DNA of 64,000 bases from Flavobacterium salmonis (GTDB lineage: Bacteria; Bacteroidota; Bacteroidia; Flavobacteriales; Flavobacteriaceae): contig NZ_CAIJDP010000052.1 in the NCBI RefSeq assembly GCF_903819435.1, forward strand, positions 1 to 64,000, written 5' to 3'. A program made the position numbers and the translations under genes. The notes beneath the pieces are model-generated. The model worked only from the letters and a program-made list of their open reading frames with translations. It made no database searches and was not told the origin of the DNA. This document shows, piece after piece, positions 28,067 through 38,233 of the stretch; the stretch's first letter is position 1; every line of letters starts with the position of its first letter.

Positions 28067-28096
28067 CAGCGCATGTTAAGTGCGCTGTTTATTTAC
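28067..28096 (+). terminator. Terminator after the first SusC/SusD pair
   Basis: CAGCGCA (28067-28073) and TGCGCTG (28081-28087) form a 7-bp GC-rich stem with a 7-nt loop, followed by TTTATTTACTTTC. It separates the xylan locus from the next gene block. Confidence 0.75.
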
Positions 28097-28164
28097 TTTC
28101 TACAGTTTATATAAAATAACTTAAGCCTATTTAAATAAAGTAATTAGTATACTGACAGTTTTAT

Positions 28165-28707
28165 ATGAAAAGAATTGCATCACTTTTTTTAATCGTAACA
28201 TTGTTTTACAATGTTTTAGGATTTTATATCATGTTTGCTGAACAACAACAGCAAGTGTGGGTGAATGCTATGGAAAAAACTGACAACGCAAATTTTGAAA
28301 TAATTGAAATTAAAATTAACCCCTATGCTTATGTTGTAGATTCTGGCTTTGAAGAAGTTAATGAAGACTTAGTAATCGAAAATAAGACCTACCATGTTTT
28401 TAAGAAAAGAATCCTAAACAATGTTTTAAAATTATATTGCCTAAAGAACTCTCACCGAGAGGTTTTGAGTAATGATTTAAAAAAAATTGTCGACAGTCAA
28501 ATATTTGATACCGACTCAAATAAAGAAAATCCAAGTAAAAAATTGATAAAATCCTTTATTCAGGATTACATTCCTAATGATACAATTAATTTAGTAAGTA
28601 CTACAACTAAATTAGTTTTTCCTGTTACTTTAAATTCATACAGTCCAAAAGAAGATCTTCTTTCCGGATATTTTACTACCAATTACCCTCCTCCAAATAT
28701 GGTATAG
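28165..28707 (+). CDS. 180-aa membrane-anchored protein of unknown function
   Basis: The N-terminus MKRIASLFLIVTLFYNVLGFYIMFA is a signal anchor, followed by a polar domain (FEIIEIKINPYAYVVDSGFEEVNEDLVIENKTYHVFKKR... in pieces) with no motif that I recognise. The C-terminal tail is rich in Pro (NYPPPNMV). It starts the plus-strand block that continues with the haloperoxidase-like gene 168 bp downstream; whether they share a transcript is uncertain. Confidence 0.6.
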   Translation: MKRIASLFLIVTLFYNVLGFYIMFAEQQQQVWVNAMEKTDNANFEIIEIKINPYAYVVDSGFEEVNEDLVIENKTYHVFKKRILNNVLKLYCLKNSHREVLSNDLKKIVDSQIFDTDSNKENPSKKLIKSFIQDYIPNDTINLVSTTTKLVFPVTLNSYSPKEDLLSGYFTTNYPPPNMV

Positions 28708-28875
28708 TATTTCCTGGTGTTAAAATATAAATAGCCTTTTTAATCAATCATGCTCTTGCATTAAATCTTTAGTTTTTAACTTAAGACTGAATTGTTTATT
28801 TAAGATTTTGACATACAACACTCAATTAATTCTAATTGAAAGAAAACTATCAAAAAACCATATAAAACCACCAAA

Positions 28876-30360
28876 ATGAAAATTCATAAATTACTATTTA
28901 AAGTACTATTATTTGGTACTTTAACTACATCCATATTTGCTCAAACCAAAGAGAGTAAAACTAAAATTAAAGAAACAACAGGAGAAAACAATATGGCCTA
29001 TAAATGGTCAGAAATAGCAGTACTTGCCACTGGTAATGATACCGATAGATTTAAACCAAGACCAACAGTAACTTCTCGTTTTCTTGGATTGACATTTGTT
29101 GCTGTTTTTGATGCCTGGAGTCGTTATGATCAAAAAGCAATTCCTGTATATTTAAAAGATACAGAAAGAAGACCTAATAAAGAACAAACACTCAAAAATA
29201 AAGAGATTGCTATTAGTTATGCTGCCTATAATGCATTATGTGAATATTATTTTTCGGATAAAGATTTGTTTGTCGCTTTTATGGTCAAATTAGGCTTGGA
29301 TCCTAATGATAAATCACTCGATCCTAAAACGCCTGTAGGAATAGGAAATTTAGCCGCAAAAGCTGTAATTGAAGCAAGAAAACATGATGGATCAAATCAA
29401 TATGGAGAAGAAAATGGTTCGAATGGAACTCCCTATTTTAACTATGTAAACTATAATCCAGTCAATTCTCCAGATGAAATGATTGATGTAATTCATTGGC
29501 AGCCAAAATATTTTTCAGATGGAAAAGGCGGTAAGTTTGCGCCAGGCTGTGCCACTCCATTTTGGAACAAAGTAAAACCTGTAGGATTAAAATCTGGTGA
29601 TCAGTTTCGCCCTATACCCCCACCTGCATTGGATTCAGAACAACTTAAAAATGAAGTTAAAGAACTACTTGATTTACAATATAATCTAACCAACGAACAA
29701 AAAGCATTGGTAGAATTTATGCGTGATGGTCCAAAATCAGTACAACAAGCCGGACATTGGTTAAAGTTTGCCCAGGATGTTTCCAGACGTGATAAGCATA
29801 CTTTAGATCAGGATGTAAAAATGTTTTTCTATAATCAGGTAACTGCAATGGATTGTTTTATAGCGTGTTGGGATACAAAAATGTTTTATGATTTTGCCCG
29901 TCCTTATGCTTTAGTACATCATTATTATAAAGATCAGACTATAAAAGCCTGGGGGGGACCTGGTTTTGGAAATATAGAAATGAAAGGCCAAGATTGGAGA
30001 CCTTACTCACCAGATATTTTTTTATGTCCCGCTTTTCCGGGTTATGTTTCCGGACATAGTACAATTAGTGGTGGTTGTGGTGAAGCATTAAAATTATGGA
30101 CCGGAAGTGATACTTTTGGAGAATCTGCAATCTGTAGTACCCCAGGGTCAATGACAGAACCAAACAACATTGGAAAACCTGTTGTTCTAAAATTCCCAAC
30201 CTTCACAGAAACAGCAAATATGGCGGGGATTTCCAGAGTAATGGGAGGCTATCATATCCAGGCAGATAATGTTGAAGGACTCAAGCTGGGCAGAAATGTG
30301 GCTCATGAAGTTTGGAAGTTTTATAATTTTCATATAGGAAACAAAAAATTCGATAAATAA
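28876..30360 (+). CDS. Vanadium-dependent haloperoxidase / PAP2-type phosphatase family protein
   Basis: A 494-aa exported protein (signal peptide 1-23). The full vanadate/phosphate-binding signature of the haloperoxidase-acid phosphatase superfamily is present: K335-x6-R342-P, SGH with H394 in PGYVSGHSTISGG, and SR-x5-H-x3-D with H460 in SRVMGGYHIQAD. The family either oxidises halides with peroxide or hydrolyses phosphate esters; the residues seen do not decide between them. VSGH replaces the common PSGH. It stands before two FG-GAP/ASPIC-UnbV lipoproteins, 33 bp upstream of the first, which suggests one operon. Confidence 0.88.
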   Translation: MKIHKLLFKVLLFGTLTTSIFAQTKESKTKIKETTGENNMAYKWSEIAVLATGNDTDRFKPRPTVTSRFLGLTFVAVFDAWSRYDQKAIPVYLKDTERRPNKEQTLKNKEIAISYAAYNALCEYYFSDKDLFVAFMVKLGLDPNDKSLDPKTPVGIGNLAAKAVIEARKHDGSNQYGEENGSNGTPYFNYVNYNPVNSPDEMIDVIHWQPKYFSDGKGGKFAPGCATPFWNKVKPVGLKSGDQFRPIPPPALDSEQLKNEVKELLDLQYNLTNEQKALVEFMRDGPKSVQQAGHWLKFAQDVSRRDKHTLDQDVKMFFYNQVTAMDCFIACWDTKMFYDFARPYALVHHYYKDQTIKAWGGPGFGNIEMKGQDWRPYSPDIFLCPAFPGYVSGHSTISGGCGEALKLWTGSDTFGESAICSTPGSMTEPNNIGKPVVLKFPTFTETANMAGISRVMGGYHIQADNVEGLKLGRNVAHEVWKFYNFHIGNKKFDK

Positions 30361-30393
30361 TAGCACGATTAACCAATCTAAAATGTTTTAATT

Positions 30394-32604
30394 ATGAAAA
30401 TTAAACAGTTAATATTGCTATCGATACTATCTATTTTGACACAGTCATGCGATTATTTTTCTAATCCTAATGACAAAATGGTTAACATTTTGGAGGCCAG
30501 GAATAGAATGTATAATGTTAGAAAAAATCCATTTGCTACAAACGCAGAGATCCTTTATTTTGATTCAATAATTAAAAATTCCTATGAGGGACATTTAAAA
30601 TTATATAATGAAATAAATAAAGGAAATGCATTATTAAAACTCGGTAAAGAATCAGAAGCAGTCTCAATTATTGAAAGTGCAATCAAAAGACAAAAAGCAA
30701 TTGATGGCAGAGATAACCCTCAGTCATTAATTTTTTTAGCAATTGCTTATATGAGACTGGCAGAAAAACAAAATTGCGTCAATTACCATAATCCGGAATC
30801 GTGTATTATTCCAATACAAAAAAGTGGAATTCATACTATACGTCAAGGTTCTCAAAAAGCAATTGAAATTTATAAAAAATTACTGGATATAAATCCTAAT
30901 GATTATGAATCGAGATGGCTGCTGAATATTGCTTATATGACCATAGACGGATATCCCTTGAATGTTCCCAAACAGTGGCTGATACCTAATCTAAATAAAG
31001 ATAATTCAGGATATACAATAAAACCTTTTATGGATGTTGCTGCAAATGTTGGCATAAAAACCAGGAATATGTCTGGTGGAGTTATTGTTGATGATTTCAA
31101 CAATGATAATTATTTAGATATTGTGACCTCTGACTGGAGTCTGGATGGAGTCATGCATTATTATCAAAATGACCAAAAAGGGAAATATAGTGATTATTCC
31201 AAAGCATCTGAAATAGGGCGTTTCAAAGGAGGATTGAATATGATACAAGCTGATTATGACAATGATGGCGATACCGATATTTTTGTTTTGAGAGGTGCCT
31301 GGATGCGTAAATTCGGAAGACAGCCTAACTCGCTGTTACGTAACAATGGTGATGGATCTTTTACTGATGTAACTATTAAAAGTGGGTTGTATTCTGAATT
31401 TCCTACTCAGGCTGGTACGTGGAATGATTTTAACAATGACGGCTATTTAGACTTATTTATTGGTAACGAGTCATCACATGATGAATCCTACCCTTCTGAA
31501 TTGTATTTGAATAATCAGGACGGAACATTTACCAATGTTGCCCATGCCGCTAAATGTGATATTGTCAGTTATATAAAAGGAGCAACATCAGCAGATTATG
31601 ATAATGACGGCGATATTGATTTATTTCTTTCCGGAATGGATAAAAGGAAAATATTATTAAAAAATACAGGAATCAAAAATGGTATTCCACAATTTATAGA
31701 TGCTACAGATCAGGCAGGTTTAGCAGGAATCAATGTAATGACTTTTCCAACATGGTTTTGGGATTATGATAATGATGGCTGGCAGGATATTTTTGTTTGT
31801 GGCTATCAATATGATGGTTCTATAGGAGGAGAATTTGCAATGGAAGCATTGAATATCCGTAATAATAGCAGCAAAATGTATTTGTATCACAATAATCATG
31901 ATGGCACATTCTCAGATGTTTCTAAAGCATCAGGGCTAAATAAGACCGTATTTGCAATGGGTTCCAATTTTGGAGATATTGATAATGATGGTTTTTTGGA
32001 CATGTACCTCGGAACAGGAAATCCAGATTATAAATCTCTAATTCCTAATAAATTATTTAGAAATATGGGTGACGGAAAATTTGCTGATGTTACTGTTTCC
32101 GGGCGGGTAGGGAATTTGCAAAAAGGTCATGGCGTAGCCCTGAATGATCTGGATAATGATGGAGATACAGATATTTTTATAGAAGTTGGAGGTGCTTATG
32201 CAGGAGATGCTTTCAGTAATTCCTTATACCTGAATCCTGGTCAAAACACTAATCGCTGGATAAAATTGCAATTAGAAGGTACAGACAGCAACCGTTCTGC
32301 TATTGGAACAAAAATAAAAGTCAGTTTCAGGGAAAATGGTGTTTCAAGATCTGTATACAGGATAGTAAATTCAGGTGGAAGTTTTGGGGCATCAGCCTTA
32401 AGAATGGAAATTGGAATTGGACAAGCGAGAATTATTGATCAAATTGAAATTACCTGGCAAAAAAACCAGAAGAAGCAAGTGTTTAAAAACATACAGCCAA
32501 ATCAATACATTAAAATTACAGAGGGAGAAAAAAACTTTTCAAAAGTAAATATTAAAAAAACAGTTTTTCCAACTGCCGGAGCAAAATCCTCTATTTGTAT
32601 TTGA
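30394..32604 (+). CDS. CRTAC1-like lipoprotein with TPR region, FG-GAP/VCBS repeats and ASPIC/UnbV domain
   Basis: A 736-aa protein with lipoprotein leader (Cys19). Residues about 40-200 are TPR-like helices (EIYKKLLDINPNDYESRW). From about 215 there are repeated beta-propeller blades with Ca-binding DxDxDG-type loops (DFNNDNYLDI, DYDNDGDTDI, DFNNDGYLDL and more). The C-terminus (about 615-700) is an ASPIC/UnbV domain. Such surface proteins occur near Sus-type loci in Bacteroidota, with unknown ligands. The next gene is a longer relative 53 bp downstream. Confidence 0.85.
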   Translation: MKIKQLILLSILSILTQSCDYFSNPNDKMVNILEARNRMYNVRKNPFATNAEILYFDSIIKNSYEGHLKLYNEINKGNALLKLGKESEAVSIIESAIKRQKAIDGRDNPQSLIFLAIAYMRLAEKQNCVNYHNPESCIIPIQKSGIHTIRQGSQKAIEIYKKLLDINPNDYESRWLLNIAYMTIDGYPLNVPKQWLIPNLNKDNSGYTIKPFMDVAANVGIKTRNMSGGVIVDDFNNDNYLDIVTSDWSLDGVMHYYQNDQKGKYSDYSKASEIGRFKGGLNMIQADYDNDGDTDIFVLRGAWMRKFGRQPNSLLRNNGDGSFTDVTIKSGLYSEFPTQAGTWNDFNNDGYLDLFIGNESSHDESYPSELYLNNQDGTFTNVAHAAKCDIVSYIKGATSADYDNDGDIDLFLSGMDKRKILLKNTGIKNGIPQFIDATDQAGLAGINVMTFPTWFWDYDNDGWQDIFVCGYQYDGSIGGEFAMEALNIRNNSSKMYLYHNNHDGTFSDVSKASGLNKTVFAMGSNFGDIDNDGFLDMYLGTGNPDYKSLIPNKLFRNMGDGKFADVTVSGRVGNLQKGHGVALNDLDNDGDTDIFIEVGGAYAGDAFSNSLYLNPGQNTNRWIKLQLEGTDSNRSAIGTKIKVSFRENGVSRSVYRIVNSGGSFGASALRMEIGIGQARIIDQIEITWQKNQKKQVFKNIQPNQYIKITEGEKNFSKVNIKKTVFPTAGAKSSICI

Positions 32605-32657
32605 TACAGTAAATGGGAGTTTTAAACATTTAAGAGATAAATTTTATTATTATAAAA

Positions 32658-35600
32658 ATGAAAAATACAAAAAAAATAAAAGTAGTTTTTTTTAGCCTGT
32701 TAAGCTTATTATTGCTTGTTAGCTGTTCTGATAGAGAATCAGATGAAGTTATATTTTCTTCTTTAGACCGTGCTGATACAGGAATTGATTTTAGCAATAA
32801 TTTGACAGAAAATGATTCCCTGAATTACTTCACCTACAATTATATTTATTTGGGAGGAGGAGTTGCTACAGGTGATATTAATAATGATGGCCTGGTAGAT
32901 ATCTTCTTTACCGGAAATCAGGTATCAAATAAATTGTATTTAAACAAAGGGAATCTAAAATTTGAAGATATTACCAAAAAAGCAGGTGTTGGAGGCGATA
33001 CGCGTTGGTACAATGGAGTAACTATGGCAGATGTAAACGGAGATGGTTTTTTAGATATTTATTGTAGTGTAAGCGGAAAGTTTGGTCCAAAAAACAATCA
33101 ATTGTACATCAATAATGGTAATGGAACCTTTACAGAAAAAGCTAAAGAATACGGAATTGATGATATAGGAAATAGTGTTCAGGGCACCTTTTTTGATTAT
33201 GATAAAGATGGTGATTTAGATTTATTTGTAGCCAACTACCCGCCTACAAAATTCAGCTCCGCAACCCGGGACTATGTACAGATGATGCTTCATGTCAAAG
33301 ACAATGAAACAGGACATTTATACCGAAATGACGGCAATCATTTTGCTAATGTTACCGAAGAAGCAGGTGTAAAAGCTTATGGACTGTCATTAAGTGCAAC
33401 AATTGGTGATTTAAACAATGACAGCTGGCCTGATATATATGTTTCAAATGATTTCAACTCACCCGATTTTATGTACATCAATAATCAGGATGGTACTTTT
33501 AAAGAAGTGGTAAAACAAGCAATGGCACATAACTCTTTCTACGGAATGGGTGTCGATATTTCTGATTTTAACAACGATGGAAATCTAGATGTTTTTCAGG
33601 TAGACATGGATGCTAAGGACAATCGCCGTAAAAAAGCGAATATGTCCAGTATGAATCCACAGCTTTTTTGGGACGTAGTTGATGCCGGTTTTAATTACCA
33701 ATATATGCACAATTGCATGCAGCTCAACACAGGAGTAAATGAAAACGGAATTCCGCATTTTGGCAATGTATCCCGCATTACAGGAACCTCATCTACTGAC
33801 TGGAGCTGGGGACCTTTATTTGCGGATTTTGATAATGACGGTAACAAAGATTTGTTTGTAAGTAACGGAACCCGAAGAGAAATTAATAATAATGATTTCT
33901 TTAATAAACTGGAAGCTTTAAATTTAAAACCAAAAGACTTACTTAAGAAAACGCAGGAAATTCCTTCTGAGAAAATTGATAATTTCATGTATCAAAATAA
34001 AGGAAATTTAAATTTTGAACAAGTAAATAAAAAATGGGGAATTGAATATAAAGGCTTTTCAAATGGTGTAGCCTATAGTGATTTAGATAACGATGGCGAT
34101 TTAGATTTAGTAGTAAACAATATCGACGATTATGCCTCTGTTTTTGAAAATTCAAGTTCTAAAATCAATAATTACATCAAGGTAAATTTCAAAGGAAATT
34201 CAAAAAATACTTTTGGTTTGGGGAATCGTGTTTATATAAGGACAAAAAAAGGAACCCAAATGCAAGAGCTTACCCTAACAAGAGGATTTCAGTCATCAGT
34301 AGCTCCAGAATTGCATTTTGGTTTAGCAAAAGACAAAACAATCGACGAAGTAAAAGTAGTCTGGACTAATGGTAAGGTGCAAAAGTTATACAATGTTAAA
34401 GCGAACCAAACCTTAAACTTCAAAGAGCAGGATGCCACAGAAGAAACAGCATCGAAAACAATTGCTAAAAATGCTCTTTTTACAACAGAAAATGGAGTTT
34501 TTCCAGCTTTCAAACACGAAGAAAACAAATATGATGATTTTAAAGATCAAGTTTTGCTGCCTCATAAAATGTCTACTTTTGGACCTTGTATTATTGTAGG
34601 TGACCTAAATAAAGATGGGCTTGATGATTATTTTATTGGAGGTTCTTCTGGCTATACAGGAAAAATATTTTTACAAACTGCAAAAGGTTTTACAGAAAAA
34701 AATATTCAGGCGTTTGAGGAAGATAAATTTAGTGAAGATGCAGGGGCATCGATTTTTGACGCTGATAATGACGGCGATAATGACTTATACGTAGTGAGCG
34801 GTGGTTATGAATTTTTGATTAAAGATCCAAAATTACAAGACAGATTATACCTCAATAATGGAAAAGGAGATTTTACCAAAGCACCAAAAGGAGTTTTGCC
34901 AACAATGCTAACGAGTGGCTCAAAAGTATATCCAATTGACTATGATAAAGATGGAAAAAAAGATCTTTTGGTATTAGGAAGACAGGTTCCAGGACAATAT
35001 CCTTCACCTGCCACGACTTATTTGTTGCGTAATATTAGTACTGCAGCTCAACCCAAATTTGAAATTTCTAAAAAGTCACCCAAAGAATTTATTAATTTAG
35101 GAATGTCTACAAGTGCTGTAATTACCGATTTTAATAATGATAAATTAGATGATATTATTGTCGTGGGCGAATGGATGCCAATACGTGTTTTTCAAAATAC
35201 CAAATCAGGTTTCAAAGAAGTTACAAAAAACATGGGTCTTACTGATGATACTACCGGTTGGTGGTGGAGCATTCAGCAAGGCGATTTTGACAAGGATGGT
35301 GACATGGATTATATTGTTGGAAATAATGGTTTGAATTATAAATATCAGGCAACTCCAAATGAAACCTTTGATATTTTTGTAAAAGATTTTGATAATGACA
35401 AACACAAAGATATTGTGTTAAGTTACTATAATGATGGTAAGCAATATCCAGTACGTGGTCGTGGCTGTTCCTCTCAACAAATCCCAAATATCAAAAAGAA
35501 ATTCAAGGACTACGAAAGTTTTTCACAAGCTACTTTGGTCGATGTATACACAGAAAAATCACTTAAAGAAGCCTTGCATTATAAAGTAAAATCTTTTGCA

Positions 35601-35957
35601 AGTATCTATCTGGAAAACAGAAATGGAAAATTTGTCATCCATAAACTACCTATTCAGGCACAAATTAGCTGTATCAATCAAATAGCCGTTGATGACTACG
35701 ATAAGGATGGAAACCTTGATGCTTTAATTACAGGGAATATGTTTAATTCTGAAGTGGAAACACCAAGAAATGATGCCGGTCATGGTTTGTTTTTAAAAGG
35801 AAATGGTAAAGGTGCGTTCCTACCTGTCTCAGCAGTTAAAAGCGGATTCTTTACTCCCGGAGATGTTAAAAACATGGAAAAAATTAAAGTAAAAGACAAA
35901 AATTACTTTCTCGTAACCAATAACAATTCGTTTTTGCAAAGTATCAGAATTAATTAG
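32658..35957 (+). CDS. Large FG-GAP/VCBS repeat lipoprotein with central ASPIC/UnbV domain
   Basis: A 1099-aa protein with a lipoprotein leader (LLLLVSC, Cys23). Two propellers appear to flank a central ASPIC/UnbV domain: blades with DINNDGLVDI, DVNGDGFLDI, DYDKDGDLDL and others in the first 480 residues, the ASPIC region at about 505-580 (VYIRTKKGTQMQELTLTRG), then a second blade series (DLNKDGLDDY, DADNDGDNDL, DFNNDKLDDI) to the C-terminus. It is probably anchored on the outer membrane surface and may bind or scaffold a ligand. A hairpin terminator-like sequence follows at 36061. Confidence 0.87.
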   Translation: MKNTKKIKVVFFSLLSLLLLVSCSDRESDEVIFSSLDRADTGIDFSNNLTENDSLNYFTYNYIYLGGGVATGDINNDGLVDIFFTGNQVSNKLYLNKGNLKFEDITKKAGVGGDTRWYNGVTMADVNGDGFLDIYCSVSGKFGPKNNQLYINNGNGTFTEKAKEYGIDDIGNSVQGTFFDYDKDGDLDLFVANYPPTKFSSATRDYVQMMLHVKDNETGHLYRNDGNHFANVTEEAGVKAYGLSLSATIGDLNNDSWPDIYVSNDFNSPDFMYINNQDGTFKEVVKQAMAHNSFYGMGVDISDFNNDGNLDVFQVDMDAKDNRRKKANMSSMNPQLFWDVVDAGFNYQYMHNCMQLNTGVNENGIPHFGNVSRITGTSSTDWSWGPLFADFDNDGNKDLFVSNGTRREINNNDFFNKLEALNLKPKDLLKKTQEIPSEKIDNFMYQNKGNLNFEQVNKKWGIEYKGFSNGVAYSDLDNDGDLDLVVNNIDDYASVFENSSSKINNYIKVNFKGNSKNTFGLGNRVYIRTKKGTQMQELTLTRGFQSSVAPELHFGLAKDKTIDEVKVVWTNGKVQKLYNVKANQTLNFKEQDATEETASKTIAKNALFTTENGVFPAFKHEENKYDDFKDQVLLPHKMSTFGPCIIVGDLNKDGLDDYFIGGSSGYTGKIFLQTAKGFTEKNIQAFEEDKFSEDAGASIFDADNDGDNDLYVVSGGYEFLIKDPKLQDRLYLNNGKGDFTKAPKGVLPTMLTSGSKVYPIDYDKDGKKDLLVLGRQVPGQYPSPATTYLLRNISTAAQPKFEISKKSPKEFINLGMSTSAVITDFNNDKLDDIIVVGEWMPIRVFQNTKSGFKEVTKNMGLTDDTTGWWWSIQQGDFDKDGDMDYIVGNNGLNYKYQATPNETFDIFVKDFDNDKHKDIVLSYYNDGKQYPVRGRGCSSQQIPNIKKKFKDYESFSQATLVDVYTEKSLKEALHYKVKSFASIYLENRNGKFVIHKLPIQAQISCINQIAVDDYDKDGNLDALITGNMFNSEVETPRNDAGHGLFLKGNGKGAFLPVSAVKSGFFTPGDVKNMEKIKVKDKNYFLVTNNNSFLQSIRIN

Positions 35958-36402
35958 GCTTCCTACAGACAGCTGTGATAGTTATTGTCTAGGACAAAAT
36001 TGATTTGCTGATTTCATGTGAAATGGAATTTTAACTTTCAGATGTTAAGTTAATACAGTACTTACAAGATCAAAAAAGATCTTGTAAGGAATTGTTTTTA
36101 GATACTATAAATTAGTAATTCAATATTTGAAGACCCAGACTGTTTGAACAGGCAATTTTGAAATAATTCAAAAAACTATTTCAATTTAACCAAGAACCTT
36201 GTTTATAATATTCCATGTTTTTTCTAAAATTTTACCTGCGATATTATCTGCCATAATTTTTCTTTTGGAAATATGACCAATCAGGACTAATTCATTTAAT
36301 GAATAGTAGTCTTTATAAACATTGGGCAATTTTATTGTAATGATTTTGTATAAACAAAATAAGACATCAATATTTTTTATGCTCATTAAAACAACTAAAA
36401 TC
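35958..36402. other. Gap upstream of the outer-membrane protein gene
   Basis: Besides the hairpin at 36061-36088, this 445-bp stretch holds no gene I can support. A minus-strand open frame over 36186-36461 runs into the start of the next gene and has no convincing composition. The promoter of the following gene probably lies here. Confidence 0.5.
36061..36100 (+). terminator. Terminator-like hairpin after the FG-GAP genes
   Basis: CTTACAAGATC (36061-36071) and GATCTTGTAAG (36078-36088) form a perfect 11-bp stem around six A residues, followed by GAATTGTTTTTAG. The T-run is a little displaced, so termination may be partial. Confidence 0.65.
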
Positions 36403-37605
36403 ATGAAAAAAATACCATCATTATATACTTCATTTATTTTTACAGCATTTATTTTAATCACTTTTCAAACAGAAAAAACCATTGCTCAGGGTTGTGTTGC
36501 CGTTCGGCAAATGGGTGGACTTTTTATGAATTCTGCCAGTTCTTATAATTTAGACAAAGGAGAATTTCAGGTAGGGGCAAATTACCGTTATTTTCATTCC
36601 TGGAGACACTTTGTTGGTAAGGAAGAACAATTAGAACGCCAGACTACAGGCGGTGGTCATGACGAAAATGGTGTGGAGAGAGGCAATGCCGTAAACATTT
36701 ATTCACATGCGGTAGATTTTAATTTTTCATACGGAATAACCAACAGAATCCAGATCAATGCCACTTTGCCTTATGTAAATAATGAACGTTCTCAGGTTTT
36801 AAGGCAAGCAACTCCTGTAAAAGATACTCTTCGATACAGTGTTTACGCACAAGGTTTTGCAGATGCAAGACTAAGTGTTAACTACTGGTTTTTTGACCCA
36901 AAAACGGCTCATAAAGGCAATTTAATGCTAGGATTAGGAGTAAAATTAAACACTGGCAGCCATGATAAAATGGATGATGCACCACAAACAGATGGAACAA
37001 CAAAAAGTGTGATAATGGATCAGGCTATTCAGCCAGGAGATGGCGGTGTTGGAATTTCAGTAGAGGCACAAATATTCAGGCAGTTAACGGGACGTTTGTA
37101 CGGATTTGCAAACGGATATTATTTATTTAACCCTAAAGAATCAAATGGCACATTTAAATCGGCTCCAAAAGCAGGTTTAGAGGGTTATGAAATTTATGCC
37201 TGCCCAGACCAATATTTTGCAAGGGCCGGTGTATCTGCAGCAATAGACAAAAAAGAAAATTTTAATGTCTCGCTGGCCGGAAGAATTGAAGGCATCCCTG
37301 CTTATGATGCTTTTGGAGGACAGGTAGCTTATCGTCGCCCTGGATATGTTATAGCGATAGAATATGGTTTTTCTTATCATGTAGGAAAACATAATTTCAG
37401 CTTATTTATTCCCTATAATATCGTAAAAAACCGTATCCAGAGTGCTGCCGATATCGCCAGTCAGGATTTACAAAATTCTGTTATTACCGATCCAGCCAAA
37501 AAAGTTCATGTCCAAGGGGATGCTGCTTTCGCAGATTATTCTATCAATTTAGGATATTCTTACCGATTTACTTTAGGTAAAAAGATGAAAGTAACCATGC
37601 CATAA
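36403..37605 (+). CDS. Exported beta-barrel-type protein, putative outer-membrane transporter
   Basis: From the ATG at 36403 the product has a clean signal peptide (MKKIPSLYTSF to EKTIAQ); an open extension to 36322 would bury it, so I chose 36403. The 400-aa mature-type sequence has alternating strands and the pattern of putative transporters of the MetA-like group: GEFQVGANYRYFHSW, NRIQINATLPYVNNE, LMLGLGVKLNTGSHD, and a strand-rich end (NLGYSYRFTLGKKMKVTM). Its Cys-x-AVRQMGG start after the signal is unusual. Substrate is unknown. It lies 12 bp upstream of the DoxX-like gene. Confidence 0.65.
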   Translation: MKKIPSLYTSFIFTAFILITFQTEKTIAQGCVAVRQMGGLFMNSASSYNLDKGEFQVGANYRYFHSWRHFVGKEEQLERQTTGGGHDENGVERGNAVNIYSHAVDFNFSYGITNRIQINATLPYVNNERSQVLRQATPVKDTLRYSVYAQGFADARLSVNYWFFDPKTAHKGNLMLGLGVKLNTGSHDKMDDAPQTDGTTKSVIMDQAIQPGDGGVGISVEAQIFRQLTGRLYGFANGYYLFNPKESNGTFKSAPKAGLEGYEIYACPDQYFARAGVSAAIDKKENFNVSLAGRIEGIPAYDAFGGQVAYRRPGYVIAIEYGFSYHVGKHNFSLFIPYNIVKNRIQSAADIASQDLQNSVITDPAKKVHVQGDAAFADYSINLGYSYRFTLGKKMKVTMP

Positions 37606-37617
37606 TAACATATAGAA

Positions 37618-38133
37618 ATGAAAACTACTTTTAAATTTTTCTATTTCTTATTAAGTAATAAAATAGGAACGCATGGTGTCAGCTTAATGCGCATTGCATT
37701 AGCGATAATTTACATTTGGTTTGGAATTCTGAAAATCTTCGGAGTCAGCCCGGCGGGCGATTTAGTAGAAAAAACCGTTTTTTGGTTTAAACCAGAATTT
37801 TTTATCCCAATACTTGGAGTTTGTGAAGTCTTTATTGGATTAGGGTTACTTGTTAGGAAATGGATTCCGGAAACAATTCTGCTGCTTTTATTGCACATGA
37901 TAGCAACCCTCACTCCTATTTTTATGCTGCAATCCAGCTGTTTTGAGATCTTCCCTTACGAACCTACGCTGGCGGGTCAATACATTATTAAAAATCTTGT
38001 TTTGGTTGCGGGTGCACTTGTTATCTCCGGAAAATATAATGAGGATTATTATGCAGCAATGAATTTGGAAAAAGAGCAGGACAAATTCGGAGTAACTACG
38101 CAATCAGGTAATCATCAAATTTTAAACAAATAA
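37618..38133 (+). CDS. DoxX/YkgB-like small integral membrane protein
   Basis: A 171-aa protein with four predicted membrane segments: at about 21-40 (GVSLMRIALAIIYIWFGILKIF), 58-76 (PEFFIPILGVCEVFIGLGLL), 82-104 and 124-140 (IIKNLVLVAGALVISGKY). The RxxLAxIYIWFGxLK signature is typical of DoxX-type proteins, whose roles include redox-linked membrane functions. The gene is 12 bp after the beta-barrel gene and 100 bp before the second susC. Confidence 0.75.
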   Translation: MKTTFKFFYFLLSNKIGTHGVSLMRIALAIIYIWFGILKIFGVSPAGDLVEKTVFWFKPEFFIPILGVCEVFIGLGLLVRKWIPETILLLLLHMIATLTPIFMLQSSCFEIFPYEPTLAGQYIIKNLVLVAGALVISGKYNEDYYAAMNLEKEQDKFGVTTQSGNHQILNK

Positions 38134-38233
38134 TGGGATGTTTCCAGAAAGTGTTGAGCATAGCTGCTACAATAAAAATACTGACTAACTACTGCCTAAT
38201 TTAAATTTTAATATTAAAATCAATATTTATAAT

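Noticed and set aside
36186..36461. Minus-strand open frame of 91 codons before the beta-barrel gene
   Set aside because: It overlaps the signal peptide region of the supported plus-strand gene and has no recognisable features.
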